A program made the position numbers and the translations under genes. From Herpetosiphon gulosus (lineage in GTDB: Bacteria > Chloroflexota > Chloroflexia > Chloroflexales > Herpetosiphonaceae), in NCBI RefSeq assembly GCF_039545135.1, contig NZ_BAABRU010000007.1:288415-352414 (forward strand): DNA of 64,000 nucleotides, in the 5' to 3' direction. Under the pieces are notes generated by a model. The model was not told the DNA's origin. It saw only the letters and a list, made by a program, of their open reading frames with translations, and searched no databases. Below are positions 1 through 8,776 of the stretch, one piece after another; the stretch's first letter is position 1; every line of letters starts with the position of its first letter.

Positions 1-20
1 TATTCGATATTCAGCAGAGT

Positions 21-914
21 TTGGAATATCATCATAGATATAGTACAGATTTAGGAAGTCTCTATCAAGGAGACTGCCTTAATTTTCTTCAAGCCATACC
101 CTCGGAATCGATCGATATGGTATTTGCTGATCCACCATTTAATCTTGGTAAAAACTATGGTAAGGGAATTAATGATCAACTTTTAGACGCTGAATATCTT
201 GAATGGTCTTATAGCTGGATTAGCGAACTTATTCGAATTATCAAACCAGGGGGAGCAATTCTTCTATTTAATCTACCTAAATGGTTAATTAGCTATGGTT
301 CCTATCTTAATCAAGCAGGAATGATGTTCAGGCACTGGATTGCATGCAGAATGCCAAAGGCCTTTCCGCGTGGCAAGAAGCTTTCTCCTGCTCACTATGG
401 TTTGCTTTACTACACAAAAGGCGAACCCTCAACCTTCAATAAAGTCTATATTCCTATTCCAGTATGTAGACATTGTGGTAAGGAAATTCGCGATTATGGG
501 GGGCATCGTAAGAAATTGAATCCTCAAGGCTTAAATCTGATGGATATATTTGACATGCCAGAAGAGGTTTGGTGTGATGAAAGCCTTGAAGCACATTCAA
601 CCAACCAGCTATGGACTCCTGCCGAAGATTTATGGGATGATATTCCAACAGTCCGACATAGTAAACATAAAACACGAGGAGCTAATGAATTAGCTCCAAT
701 TATGCTGGAGCGTTTAATTGCATTAACCACTAACCCTCATGATCTGATTCTCGATCCGTTTGGTGGATCTGGAACGACTTATTATGCTGCTGAGAAATTA
801 CAGCGTCGTTGGCTCGGTATCGAGATTGGCGAAATAGATCCTGCGATTCACCGACTCCAAAATTTGCACCAAGGCCAAGTTGCTCTATGGGAATCGGCCC
901 GAGGGATCGTTTAA
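21..914 (+). CDS. DNA adenine methyltransferase, beta-type order, probably 5'-truncated by window edge
   Basis: Transfers a methyl group from S-adenosylmethionine to DNA. The catalytic motif DPPF lies near the N-terminus (residues 37-40) and the AdoMet-binding motif DPFGGSG near the C-terminus (about 245-251), the order of beta-class amino-methyltransferases; DPPF favours N6-adenine. Between them sits a putative target-recognition region with a Cys pair (CRHC, 149-152) that may be half of a zinc knuckle. The frame has no stop back to base 3, and the TTG at 21 lacks a visible ribosome site, so the true start is probably outside the window. The gene is much more AT-rich than its neighbours, suggesting transfer. 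A restriction partner, if any, would lie to the left. Family call firm; specificity unknown. Confidence 0.85.
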   Translation: MEYHHRYSTDLGSLYQGDCLNFLQAIPSESIDMVFADPPFNLGKNYGKGINDQLLDAEYLEWSYSWISELIRIIKPGGAILLFNLPKWLISYGSYLNQAGMMFRHWIACRMPKAFPRGKKLSPAHYGLLYYTKGEPSTFNKVYIPIPVCRHCGKEIRDYGGHRKKLNPQGLNLMDIFDMPEEVWCDESLEAHSTNQLWTPAEDLWDDIPTVRHSKHKTRGANELAPIMLERLIALTTNPHDLILDPFGGSGTTYYAAEKLQRRWLGIEIGEIDPAIHRLQNLHQGQVALWESARGIV

Positions 915-916
915 TA

Positions 917-1222
917 ATGCTGTATCTGGCGTGTGTGGTCTATTGCGCAACCTTGGCGCTGGGCGCAAGTGTCCAATATCTGCAACTGCGCTTGGGGCGC
1001 TGGCGTTGGCTGCATCATGCGCTGTTTTTCGCGACATGGCTTAGCACAGCCACAGCCTTAGCTTGGCGTTGGTGGAATGGTGTTGAGCAGTGGTGGTTAG
1101 TCGGATTGATCATCCCGATTTTGGCGCTTTTTCCCTTGCAGCGAGCTAGCACCCGTCGGCATCGTTGGCTGGGTGTTAGCGGCTTGGTGGTTTGGGCGTT
1201 AATCTTAGTCTTGGGCGCTTAA
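917..1222 (+). CDS. Small hydrophobic membrane protein, unknown function
   Basis: A 101-residue protein starting at the ATG two bases after the methyltransferase stop. The frame is open further upstream, but that part overlaps the methyltransferase. It is rich in Leu, Trp and Ala, with three or four likely membrane segments (about residues 1-18, 28-48, 55-72 and 84-101) and basic clusters (RLGRWRW, STRRHRW) between them. No family is recognised. Its stop overlaps the stop of the convergent ABC ATPase gene by four bases, so there is no room for a terminator between them. Confidence 0.6.
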   Translation: MLYLACVVYCATLALGASVQYLQLRLGRWRWLHHALFFATWLSTATALAWRWWNGVEQWWLVGLIIPILALFPLQRASTRRHRWLGVSGLVVWALILVLGA

Positions 1223-1977
1223 TGCAAAATCCGCGATAAGAATAACTTGGTGCGTTCATGTTGGGGTGCACCAAACACTTGCTCGGGCGTGCCTTGCTCA
1301 ACAATCATGCCGCCATCCATAAAAACCACTTGATGCGCCGCCTTCCGCGCAAAGCCCATTTCATGCGAAACCACGACCATGGTCATACCTTCGCTGGCTA
1401 GCGTTAACATTACGTCAAGTACCTCATTGATCATCTCAGGATCGAGCGCCGAGGTCGGTTCATCGAATAAAATCACTTTGGGTTGCATGGCCAACGAGCG
1501 GGCAATCGCGACGCGCTGCTGTTGACCACCCGAAAGTTTCGGTGGATATTTATTGGCCTGCTCAGGAATGCCAACTTTTTCGAGCAAACTACGGGCGATT
1601 TTTTCACTTTCGCTACGTGAGCTATTGCGCACTTTTTGCTGGGCCAAACAGATATTTTCGAGCACCGTCAGATGTGGAAATAGCTCGAAACGCTGAAAAA
1701 CCATGCCAACCTCAGCGCGAATTGCATTTAATTCGCGTTCTTTGGGCGTAACATGCTTGCCATCGATGATAATTTCGCCAGCATCGGGCACTTCGAGATG
1801 GTTGATACAGCGCAACAGTGTCGATTTGCCCGAGCCAGAAGGCCCAACGATCATCAGCACTTCGCCGCGATCAACCGTGAGGCTCACATTATCCAAGGCG
1901 CGAAAATCGCCAAAAAACTTGCTGACTTTGTTAATGCTAATCATTGGTTGATTGGAATTGGCAAGTTTAGTGGACAT
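1219..1977 (-). CDS. Polar amino-acid ABC transporter ATP-binding protein (GlnQ/HisP family)
   Basis: Cytoplasmic ATPase that powers amino-acid uptake with the permease and binding protein encoded just upstream. It shows Walker [10 protein letters not shown], the Q-loop region [16 protein letters not shown] typical of polar amino-acid importers, signature LSGGQQQR, Walker [15 protein letters not shown] and the switch His in VVSHEMGFA. Its 252 residues are normal for the family. The start overlaps the end of the permease gene by 11 bp, indicating translational coupling as last gene of a binding protein-permease-ATPase operon. The particular amino acid cannot be read from the sequence. Confidence 0.93.
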   Translation of the reverse strand: MSTKLANSNQPMISINKVSKFFGDFRALDNVSLTVDRGEVLMIVGPSGSGKSTLLRCINHLEVPDAGEIIIDGKHVTPKERELNAIRAEVGMVFQRFELFPHLTVLENICLAQQKVRNSSRSESEKIARSLLEKVGIPEQANKYPPKLSGGQQQRVAIARSLAMQPKVILFDEPTSALDPEMINEVLDVMLTLASEGMTMVVVSHEMGFARKAAHQVVFMDGGMIVEQGTPEQVFGAPQHERTKLFLSRILH

Positions 1978-2770
1978 TGCTGCTCATCTTTCGTTGCAAC
2001 CATTGCAGCAGCAATGACAGCACTAAAGTCATGGTCAAATAGAAGGCGGTCAGAATAAAATAGGTTTCTTCATATTTAAACGACGAGCTAACCGAAAGCC
2101 GTGAAACTTGAGTAATTTCGCGCACCCCCAACACCGACACCAACGATGAATCTTTGAGAATGGCGATCAGATCGTTGCCTAAGGCTGGCAGCACATTGCG
2201 AAATGCTTGCGGCAAAATCACATAGCGCATCGCTTGCCCATGGGTCATGCCCAACGAACGGGCGGCTTCCATCTGGCCACGGCTGATCGATTCGATTCCA
2301 GCGCGGAAGATTTCGGCAATATAGGCAGCATAAATTAATACTAAAGCGATAATGGCGCGTGCAGTCAGCGAAATATTGCTAGCATTCAAGCCAATGCCAT
2401 TGGAGAGCGCTGGAACAATCGCAAATGAGATGGTAAAAATTAGCACCAAAATTGGCACACCGCGAATAAACTCAATATAGCCAATCGAGAGATTACGCAA
2501 GATTAAATTGCGTGAAACCCGCCCCAGCCCTAGCACTAAACCCAAGATTAATGCACAAATAAATGAAACACCTGTGACCATCAAGGTTGTGCCAAGTCCG
2601 GTCAGAATCGTCTCGAAAATGCGGGTATATTCAGGGTCGCTGATAATCCGAAAGCCCATAAAGGCGATGATCAGGCCAATTGCGACCAGCCACCATGGGA
2701 TTGTGCGCCAATCAAGGCGTTTGTTGGTTGGGGGTTGCAGCGAGGTTGAAGGCGGAAGGTCGGCAGCCAT
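1967..2770 (-). CDS. Polar amino-acid ABC transporter permease (HisM/GlnP family)
   Basis: Inner-membrane subunit, 267 residues, with an N-terminal helix at about 27-45 and a core of about five more. The family's cytoplasmic ATPase-contact loop is clear ([22 protein letters not shown], quoted in part: EAARSLGM...ILPQA). The region after it ([20 protein letters not shown]) is standard for polar amino-acid permeases. The first about 25 residues are a Pro-rich cytoplasmic leader. It sits between the binding-protein and ATPase genes, 86 bp after the former and overlapping the latter. Confidence 0.92.
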   Translation of the reverse strand: MAADLPPSTSLQPPTNKRLDWRTIPWWLVAIGLIIAFMGFRIISDPEYTRIFETILTGLGTTLMVTGVSFICALILGLVLGLGRVSRNLILRNLSIGYIEFIRGVPILVLIFTISFAIVPALSNGIGLNASNISLTARAIIALVLIYAAYIAEIFRAGIESISRGQMEAARSLGMTHGQAMRYVILPQAFRNVLPALGNDLIAILKDSSLVSVLGVREITQVSRLSVSSSFKYEETYFILTAFYLTMTLVLSLLLQWLQRKMSSNVH

Positions 2771-2856
2771 GGAAACTCCTTGTGATGACTAAGGAGAGGA
2801 TGGAATAAACCCAGTGGTGTCGTGCATCAACGCACCACACCACTGAATTGGTGCGC

Positions 2857-3690
2857 TTATTCGGGCAATTTGAAATCAGGGCCGAAATATTTCTTTTCAA
2901 GCTCAGCCAGCTTGCCATTTTCGCGCAACGCCTTGAGCGCTGCATTCACTGGCTCAACCAAATCGCTGTTCTTGGGGAAAATAAAGCCCAATTGATCGCT
3001 CTTGATTGGGTCGCCAACCAGCTTCAATTGGTCGCTGTTGTTGCCAACATAGCCTTGGCCAGCGGTTTCGTCCATGATGACCGCATCAACATCGCCGTTG
3101 ATCAAGGCGGCTACCGCAAATGGGAAGGTTTCAAAACCTTGGATGCGGGCTTCATCGAGCAAACCTTTGGCAGTTTCGTAGTTGCTAGTGCCAGTTTGCG
3201 TGCCTAAGCGGAATTCAGTTTTGGCGAATTCGTCCATGCTGGTGAAACGAGTTTCATCGTTGCGCACCAACAAGCGTTGGCTAATTTGAATATAGCCATC
3301 GGAGAAGGCCACTTGCTCAGCTCGCTCGGGCGTGATCGTAATCCCATCGGCGGCAGCATCGAATTGACCATTGCCAACCGCTTGGATCATACCTTCCCAT
3401 GAGGTTTCTTTGAAAACTGGTTTACAGTTCAGCTCAGCACAGATCGCCGCCCAAGCATCGTAATCCCAGCCTTCACCTTTACCCGTTTGCGGGTTGATGT
3501 AGTTGAATGGTGGGTACAAGTTTTCAACGGCGATACTGACTTCACGGCCACCAAGATCGATCTTGCCAGCGACGGGAGCGGTGGTTGATGCGGTTGTTGG
3601 AGCAGTTGTTGGAGTTGCTGACTCTGCGCCACATGCGCCCAGCACAACCAACAGTAAGCTCAACAGAGCCACAACATTGAGGCGTTTCAT
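2857..3690 (-). CDS. Amino-acid ABC transporter substrate-binding lipoprotein
   Basis: Extracytoplasmic receptor of SBP family 3 (PF00497 type) delivering amino acids to the adjacent permease. The chosen ATG at 3690 has AGGAGG seven bases upstream; a longer frame to 3750 has no such site. The protein opens with a lipoprotein signal (MKRLNVVALL..., lipobox VLGAC, acylated Cys about 20), then a Thr/Ala/Pro linker of about 20 residues, then the binding domain (REVSIAVENLYPPFNYI; GWDYDAWAAICAEL; FDAAADGITITPERAE). First gene of the importer operon; the 86-bp gap to the permease may allow higher binding-protein expression. Confidence 0.93.
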   Translation of the reverse strand: MKRLNVVALLSLLLVVLGACGAESATPTTAPTTASTTAPVAGKIDLGGREVSIAVENLYPPFNYINPQTGKGEGWDYDAWAAICAELNCKPVFKETSWEGMIQAVGNGQFDAAADGITITPERAEQVAFSDGYIQISQRLLVRNDETRFTSMDEFAKTEFRLGTQTGTSNYETAKGLLDEARIQGFETFPFAVAALINGDVDAVIMDETAGQGYVGNNSDQLKLVGDPIKSDQLGFIFPKNSDLVEPVNAALKALRENGKLAELEKKYFGPDFKLPE

Positions 3691-4017
3691 CTGCAGTTCC
3701 TCCTGATATAGAGTTGGTATTATACCGTCAATCGCACGGTTGTTTTGCAAAATCTTGGCCTAAAATCAAAAATTGCTAGGGCTTATTGCGATCAATGCAA
3801 TTAATACAGAGGCGCAGAGTAAATTAACATACTCTGCGCCTCTGTATTAATCGTGATAGTGTTTCGTGCCCTCACCCCCAGCCCCTCGCCCACGGCGGCG
3901 GGCGAGGGGAGTCCCAAGTTTCATAATGGAGGAATTCCCTTTCACTCGCTTGGCGGGCTAGGGAGCTAGGGGGTGAGGGCATGCAGTTTATTACGAACCC
4001 AATGAGCCATTACAATC
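3691..4017. repeat. Intergenic region with a 20-bp perfect inverted repeat and a family-1 repeat
   Basis: This 327-bp gap separates the importer operon from the MFS exporter, both on minus. At 3801-3820 and 3831-3850 there is a perfect 20-bp inverted repeat (TTAATACAGAGGCGCAGAGT and its complement) around a 10-base A/T loop. At 3868-3980 follows a copy of intergenic repeat family 1: it opens CCCTCACCCCCAGCCCCTC, closes GGGGGTGAGGGC, and contains the core GCGGCGGGCGAGGGGAG. Other copies lie near 8707, 11186, 21303, 56929 and 57192. No gene is seen here. The hairpins could end MFS transcription, but there is no clear T-run. Confidence 0.8.
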
Positions 4018-5655
4018 CTAATGGCTGGCAGCCGCCGCCGCTCCGGCTGTTCCACCGCGCCCAACCCATTTAAGTGGCCAGCCAGGCAGAAATAAGCCAA
4101 GCACCAAGGCAATAATTGCTACATAGAAGGTGAAGTGATAGGTTTTTTCAAAGCCAGCAACTTGTTCAGCACAAGCCAATTGAATGCTGCTACGAACCTG
4201 ATCCTGTACCGCAGCTGGGGCTTGCTCCATGCCAGCAGGCAAATTCTTGGCTGGATCAACGCCTGGGGTTTCGCACAAGCCAAATGCAGCAGTTGCAACT
4301 CCGGCTTGGGCATTTTCGGCGGCACGAGCCTGCGAATCTTCTTGAAATTCTTTGGTGGCTACTGAGGTTGTGCTTGCTAGAATTGTCGCCAACACTGCCA
4401 CCCCAATCGATTGAATGACTTGACGGGTGGCATTGATTAAGGCTGAGCCACGCGGCACTTTGGGCAATTCCACATCTGATAATGCGGTAACAAACGTTGT
4501 TTGCACTGTCATGCCCAGCGCCAAGCCACGCAAGGCCAGCAAGAACATAATCCAGCCAATTGAGGTATCGGCTTGCAATTTCGAGAGTTGCCAAGTGTTG
4601 AGAATCAAAATCGCATAGCCAGTCACAATCAACGGGCGAGGGCCAATTTTGTCGTATAAACGCCCAGCAGTTGGCGTGGCAAAGCCAGCGGCAATCGCCA
4701 AGGGCAACAAGATGAAGCCCGTTTCTAAAGCGGTACGCCCACGCAGCACTTGCAAATACAAGGGCAACAAAAATTCGGCCCCAAATAAGGCTAAAACACT
4801 CACCCAACCCACCAAATTGGCCATAGTAAAGGTTGGTTTTTTGAATAAGCGCAAATCAAGCAAGGGTTCTTTGGCCACGAATAGCTCAATCAAACCAAAG
4901 AGTACCAAGCTAATGCCACCGATGATAAACCACATCGTGACGCTGCCCGATTCCCAGCCCTGTTCGGCAGCAATCGTGGCGGCATAGAGCACCGAGCCAA
5001 AGCCAACCGTGGAGGTGATCAATCCCAACACATCAAGTTTGGGTTTACCAGTTGGTTGAGTTGGCTTGAGCCAGCGAATCGCTAAACTTACTCCAAGTAC
5101 GCCGATTGGCACATTGATGAAGAAAATCCAGCGCCAAAGATCGTTATCGACCAACAAGCCACCGAGAATTGGCCCCAAGGCTGGCCCTAAAACCATGGCG
5201 ATTCCGAATACCCCAAGGGCTTTACCACGTTCATTCGGCGGAAAAGCCCCATAGATAAAGGCTGTGCCAAGCGGGGTTGATAAACCACCACCAAGCCCCT
5301 GAATTGCCCGTGCTACGACGAGCGCTTCAATGCTAGGTGCTACCCCACACAAAAACGAGCCAAGCACAAAGATCGAAAGCCCAATCACATAGGTACGCTT
5401 GAGGCCAAAGCGATCAGCCATATAGCCCGAAATTGGCGTGCTAATCCCCAACATCAACACATAAATGCTCAAAATCCATTGGGCTTCGTTGATCGTCGCC
5501 CCGAGATCTTGTTGCACCGTGCGAAATGCCACGTTTACGACAGTCGTATCCAGAATCACCATGAAGATCCCGAATATAACCGAAATTAATACCTTCCATT
5601 TGTAGGCTAAACCGCCTTTTGGTGATTGCTCTGAATCCTGCGCTGTCGCCGCCAT
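4018..5655 (-). CDS. MFS multidrug exporter, DHA2 (EmrB/QacA) family
   Basis: Proton-driven drug or toxicant exporter of the 14-helix DHA2 type, 545 residues. It shows the family motifs: DTTVVNVAF in helix 1, the A-loop GYMADRFGLKRTY, the antiporter motif around VLGPALGPILGGLLVDN, and WRWIFFINVPIGVLGV. The ATG at 5655 is preceded by GAGGG at six bases; an in-frame TTG at 5670 is poorer. A loop of about 70 residues before the last helix holds two Cys and is longer than usual. The gene is alone, with no membrane-fusion partner, and a perfect inverted repeat at 5765-5781 lies in its promoter region. Substrate unknown. Confidence 0.93.
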   Translation of the reverse strand: MAATAQDSEQSPKGGLAYKWKVLISVIFGIFMVILDTTVVNVAFRTVQQDLGATINEAQWILSIYVLMLGISTPISGYMADRFGLKRTYVIGLSIFVLGSFLCGVAPSIEALVVARAIQGLGGGLSTPLGTAFIYGAFPPNERGKALGVFGIAMVLGPALGPILGGLLVDNDLWRWIFFINVPIGVLGVSLAIRWLKPTQPTGKPKLDVLGLITSTVGFGSVLYAATIAAEQGWESGSVTMWFIIGGISLVLFGLIELFVAKEPLLDLRLFKKPTFTMANLVGWVSVLALFGAEFLLPLYLQVLRGRTALETGFILLPLAIAAGFATPTAGRLYDKIGPRPLIVTGYAILILNTWQLSKLQADTSIGWIMFLLALRGLALGMTVQTTFVTALSDVELPKVPRGSALINATRQVIQSIGVAVLATILASTTSVATKEFQEDSQARAAENAQAGVATAAFGLCETPGVDPAKNLPAGMEQAPAAVQDQVRSSIQLACAEQVAGFEKTYHFTFYVAIIALVLGLFLPGWPLKWVGRGGTAGAAAAASH

Positions 5656-5764
5656 GAAATACCCTCGCAACTAGCATGTCCAATTTATTCCACATCAAAA
5701 AAGCAGCAGTCTCTGGTTGCTTCCAGCCCATGCAAACTACTGCTGATAGATTGCAACTATTTGC

Positions 5765-5781
5765 TTAGTTAATCTAACTAA
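5765..5781. promoter_or_regulatory. Inverted-repeat operator, MarR-type, upstream of the MFS exporter
   Basis: TTAGTTA-ATC-TAACTAA, a perfect 7-bp inverted repeat with a 3-bp centre, about 110 bp upstream of the exporter ATG. The same words TTAGTT and AACTAA form the perfect 25-bp palindrome in front of the ABC exporter operon at 29123-29147. MarR-family repressors bind A/T-rich palindromes of this size in exporter promoters, so this is inferred to be a shared drug-response operator. No marR gene is in the window. Confidence 0.6.
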
Positions 5782-5789
5782 TTAAATGG

Positions 5790-6083
5790 TACGCCGAAAA
5801 ATTTGTTTGTCAAGCACGATTAGGGATTAGGTTTCAGGGGCTAGGGATCAGGTTGAATGTAGAGGCGCAGAGAATATGGGCTTTGATCCACGAAAAACAC
5901 GAAGGAATGAGGGTTCAGTTGTCAGGGGGCAGTTTAAAATCATACAGCATCTGATTCCTAGCGCCTAAACCCTGAAGTTTAACGCTCTCTGCGTCTCTGC
6001 GTTAAAGTCCCATGTCTGAAGCTTGGCCCTTATGTTCTATGCTCTTTGCCTTTGGCCTTCTTGCCCTCTCTCTTCGCTCAAGC
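5790..6083. repeat. Intergenic region made of family-3 repeat words
   Basis: Non-coding DNA upstream of the MFS exporter and downstream of the small gene at 6084. It holds short phrases that recur elsewhere in the window: GGGGCTAGGGATCAGG (also near 35408), GTAGAGGCGCAGAG (as in the palindrome at 3801-3850), CCACGAAAAACACGAAGG (as at 21151, 29211 and 35449), and the dyad TTTAACGC...GCGTTAAA around CTCTGCGTCTCTG at about 5978-6006. These look like decayed copies of dispersed elements. No gene is supported here. Confidence 0.6.
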
Positions 6084-6308
6084 TTAGTCGCATTTGCTGA
6101 CTTGGGTTGGCATATTCATCAAGTAGCTAATCGTTACTTGATCGCCAACTTGGGGGTTGGCATACATAACTTCACTACCAAGCCGCGCTTTGATCAACCG
6201 ATCAGGTTGATCATCATGGGCAAACGTTACATCGTAAAAGATGCTGCCATGTAAACTGACCGCTTGGACAGCCTGAATCACTGCAGGGCGGGTTCCCGAA
6301 AGAATCAT
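6084..6308 (-). CDS. Small conserved-looking hypothetical protein
   Basis: A 74-residue frame with a sound start: GGAG lies six bases before the ATG at 6308. The sequence alternates short hydrophobic and polar stretches (AVSLHGSIFYDVTFAHD, DQVTISYLMN) and suggests a small beta-barrel or sandwich. It has one Cys, no signal peptide and no membrane segment. It follows the acyltransferase-like gene at 6342 by 33 bp on the same strand and may be co-transcribed with it. No family recognised; it could still be a chance frame. Confidence 0.5.
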   Translation of the reverse strand: MILSGTRPAVIQAVQAVSLHGSIFYDVTFAHDDQPDRLIKARLGSEVMYANPQVGDQVTISYLMNMPTQVSKCD

Positions 6309-6341
6309 TGTTTGCTCCGAATAGATCGCATAGAATCACGC

Positions 6342-7004
6342 TTAATTATAGCGATTATTGCTTGGCTTCAAACTAATATTTGGTTGGGGTTGGTGCATAA
6401 ACGCATATAATGGGTGTTGCATTTCACGATAACGATCTAAAGCCGTATGCACTGGTAAGATAAACGTGCGATGTTCACTTTGGCCAAGTCGTGGGTGTTG
6501 ATAAATGCCCGCCGAGCCAATATCCTCAAACATCAACATCCGATAGAATTTTGCCAAGCGCTGGGTCGAAGAAATCACCACATGCTCATGGCCTTGTTGC
6601 AGCGCATACATCCACAAAGCCTTGCATAAAAGCAGCTTAACTGCCAACAATTCGCGACAATGGCGAATCGTAAAGCGGGTTGCTTCCACAAACGAGCGTT
6701 GATGTAATTGGGGAATCGTGGTGATCGGCACAAATTGCTCTAGCTCGATCTTGCCAGGCCCGCCATCGATCAGCCGTAGCGTACCGACAATTCCACGATT
6801 GGCCAATTCGGCCACCAGAATTAAACTATGATCAGCCAAATCGAGCATATCAAGCGCTTGATCGGGCGCAGCAAAATGACCATAGCCGCGATAACGCAAA
6901 TCCAACACTTGCTTTAATTCGCCAAACGAATCAAGCGGGCGAATATGCACCTGCTTGGTGGTTTCAGTGAGTTTTTGCCAGCCCACTGTTTTAAAATCGA
7001 TCAT
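6342..7004 (-). CDS. GNAT-fold N-acyl amino acid synthase-like protein (FeeM / autoinducer-synthase superfamily)
   Basis: A 220-residue protein with the pattern of N-acyl amino acid and acyl-homoserine-lactone synthases. An early Arg-rich LRYRGYGHF (36-44) is followed by acidic residues, then VGTLRLIDG (73-81), then the EATRF box (107-111) where LuxI/FeeM proteins have E-x-x-R-F/L, and a late FYRMLMFEDIG. Known members join a fatty acyl group from acyl-ACP to an amino acid or related acceptor. The ATG has GAGGA upstream. The gene is solitary apart from the small frame downstream. Assignment is by motif only; acceptor and product are unknown, and a plain GNAT acetyltransferase remains possible. 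Confidence 0.55.
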   Translation of the reverse strand: MIDFKTVGWQKLTETTKQVHIRPLDSFGELKQVLDLRYRGYGHFAAPDQALDMLDLADHSLILVAELANRGIVGTLRLIDGGPGKIELEQFVPITTIPQLHQRSFVEATRFTIRHCRELLAVKLLLCKALWMYALQQGHEHVVISSTQRLAKFYRMLMFEDIGSAGIYQHPRLGQSEHRTFILPVHTALDRYREMQHPLYAFMHQPQPNISLKPSNNRYN

Positions 7005-7214
7005 GCCATCCTCACAGCAAAATATTAAATACCAGTAAAAATAATCATCAAGCCTAGCTATCTAAATGCTAGTAGGACTTTAGTCTTGATTTTACCCTTG
7101 GTAGAGAGCAATAGCTGAGAAATTGGTTTACACTTGACGAATTTTCGATAGTGATAGGTAAAGATAGGCTAAAAGTTTGCTAGCGATTGTCGTTTTGGCT
7201 TGGCGGTTATCCGT

Positions 7215-7220
7215 TATAAT
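7215..7220 (+). promoter_or_regulatory. -10 element TATAAT of the M20-like gene
   Basis: A perfect TATAAT. It would start transcription near 7227, downstream of the earliest possible TTG start at 7200. This supports the GTG at 7269 as the real start of the following gene. A convincing -35 element is not visible. Confidence 0.5.
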
Positions 7221-7268
7221 GAAGATACCCGCTTGATATTGTTCGGCGTGCGATTGCGAGGAAGCTCC

Positions 7269-8600
7269 GTGGTTGCTCCCCTATCCACTCTCGATGAACT
7301 GATTTTGCACTATGTCCGTGCCTTGGTAGCCTTACCAAGTGTTACTGGCGATGACCCAGCCTTAGAACAGGCTGCGCCGACGATTGCTGATATATTGCGC
7401 GGCCTTGGGTTTCAGGTCAATGTGCATCCAACAGAAGGTGCACCGATTATTTTGGCCCATCGGCCTGGCAAAAGTGCCCAACGCTTGCTCTTTTTCAATC
7501 ACTACGATGTGATGCCGGCTGGGGTCTGGCGTGATTGGTTTCACGAGCCGTTTACCTTAGCCGAGCGCGAAGGGCTGCTCTATGGGCGTGGCGTTGCCAA
7601 CGATAAAGGCAATTTAGCTGCGCGAATTGCTGCTGTGGCCCAAATTTTGGCCGAAACTGGCGATCTCCCTGTTGGTGTGACGTTTTTAATTGAAGGTGAC
7701 GGGCTGAGTGGTAGCCCATCATTAGCTAATTTGGTTGCCGATCAAGCCAATCATTTAACTGCCGATTTGGTCGTTGGCTATGGTGGCATGCTCGATCAGG
7801 CGCGGTTGCCCTACCTCTATGCTGGGGTTCGTGGGCGCTTGTTGGTACGCTTGCGAGCTGAAGGCGCTAAAATTCCGATCGGTGCTGATATGGCGACCAG
7901 CGTACCCAACCCTGCTTGGCGCATCCTTTGGGCGGCCAATCGGATTAAAAATGATAGTGAAGAAGTGACAATTGATGGTTTTTATGATGCGGTTGTGCCA
8001 CCAAATCGCGAGGCCAACAAGCTCACTCGTGGCTTGCAGCTCGATGAGGCAACCCGCCTTAAGGCTTGGGGCATGCCGCAATTCTTATTTGGTATGACTG
8101 GGGCTGGTTTAGCTCGGGCTGAAACCTTCAATCCAACTTGTAATATTGCCGAATTAACCGTTGATACTGGCCATAGCCCACCGCCAACCATTCCGGCAAG
8201 CGCCGAAGTACTACTCGATTTTAGCCTTGTGCCCGAGCAACGGCCAACCGAGGTTGCGCGGTTGTTACGTGAACACCTCAATAGTGCCGATTTCCACGAT
8301 GTGCATCTAGAAATTATCAAGGGTGCATATCCACCCGCCATGAATGCTTTGAGCACGCCATTACTCAATAGCTTGGCCACTGCAATCGAACAGGTCTATG
8401 GCTCAACTCCCCAAATTGTGCCGCTTGCGCCGTTTTCTGTGCCGCTGCACCTTTTTACTGCCGGAATGAATGTGCCCGCTGTTGCTTTGGGGATTCAACG
8501 CCCCGATAGCAACATTCGGGTGATTAACGAGCATATTCAGTTGGCGGATCTCAAAGCGATGGCGAGTTTGATTCAACAACTAATTATCGGCCTTGGCTAA
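7269..8600 (+). CDS. M20 peptidase-family protein with a degenerate metal site (probable pseudoenzyme)
   Basis: A 443-residue protein with the overall architecture of M20 dipeptidases (catalytic domain, inserted dimerisation domain, C-terminal half). The first metal His survives in NHYDV (H78). At the other landmark positions the usual residues are gone: GRGVANDKG has Asn111 where the bridging Asp is expected; the Glu-Glu pair of EGxEExGS reads EGDGLSGS (142-149); the Asp ligand region reads VVGYGG (Tyr171); the late H-x-x-N-E reads RVINE (Arg417). The frame is intact and ordinary in codon use, so the protein is probably kept for a non-catalytic role. GTG at 7269 is chosen because GAGGA precedes it and the TATAAT at 7215 lies upstream. 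Family firm, activity doubtful. Confidence 0.85.
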   Translation: MVAPLSTLDELILHYVRALVALPSVTGDDPALEQAAPTIADILRGLGFQVNVHPTEGAPIILAHRPGKSAQRLLFFNHYDVMPAGVWRDWFHEPFTLAEREGLLYGRGVANDKGNLAARIAAVAQILAETGDLPVGVTFLIEGDGLSGSPSLANLVADQANHLTADLVVGYGGMLDQARLPYLYAGVRGRLLVRLRAEGAKIPIGADMATSVPNPAWRILWAANRIKNDSEEVTIDGFYDAVVPPNREANKLTRGLQLDEATRLKAWGMPQFLFGMTGAGLARAETFNPTCNIAELTVDTGHSPPPTIPASAEVLLDFSLVPEQRPTEVARLLREHLNSADFHDVHLEIIKGAYPPAMNALSTPLLNSLATAIEQVYGSTPQIVPLAPFSVPLHLFTAGMNVPAVALGIQRPDSNIRVINEHIQLADLKAMASLIQQLIIGLG

Positions 8601-8660
8601 ATCAATCAAGCTATACTGCCTTAGCTTTAAAGGGTAGGTTCTTAACAATCATTGGCGATC

Positions 8661-8748
8661 ACCACCCTTCCGTCCCGCTTAGCAAGGAGGAACTGTGATA
8701 CCAAAATCCCCTCTCCCGCCGCAGTGGGAGAGGGGTTGGGGTGAGGGA
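8661..8748. repeat. Family-2 repeat fragment followed by a family-1 half element
   Basis: CACCCTTCCGTCCCGC...AAGGAGG at about 8662-8690 is the left half of the family-2 element seen complete at 47588 and 60491. It is followed at 8707-8748 by CCCCTCTCCCGCC...GGGAGAGGGG...GGGTGAGGG, a shortened family-1 element that can fold on itself. Both lie between the convergent M20-like and trehalase genes and may help end transcription from both sides. Confidence 0.65.
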
Positions 8749-8776
8749 ATGTGATCATTTTTCATTCGATGAACCA

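Noticed and set aside
809..916. Upstream extension of the small membrane-protein frame
   Set aside because: Overlaps the methyltransferase C-terminus; the ATG at 917 follows the stop directly and starts a hydrophobic protein.
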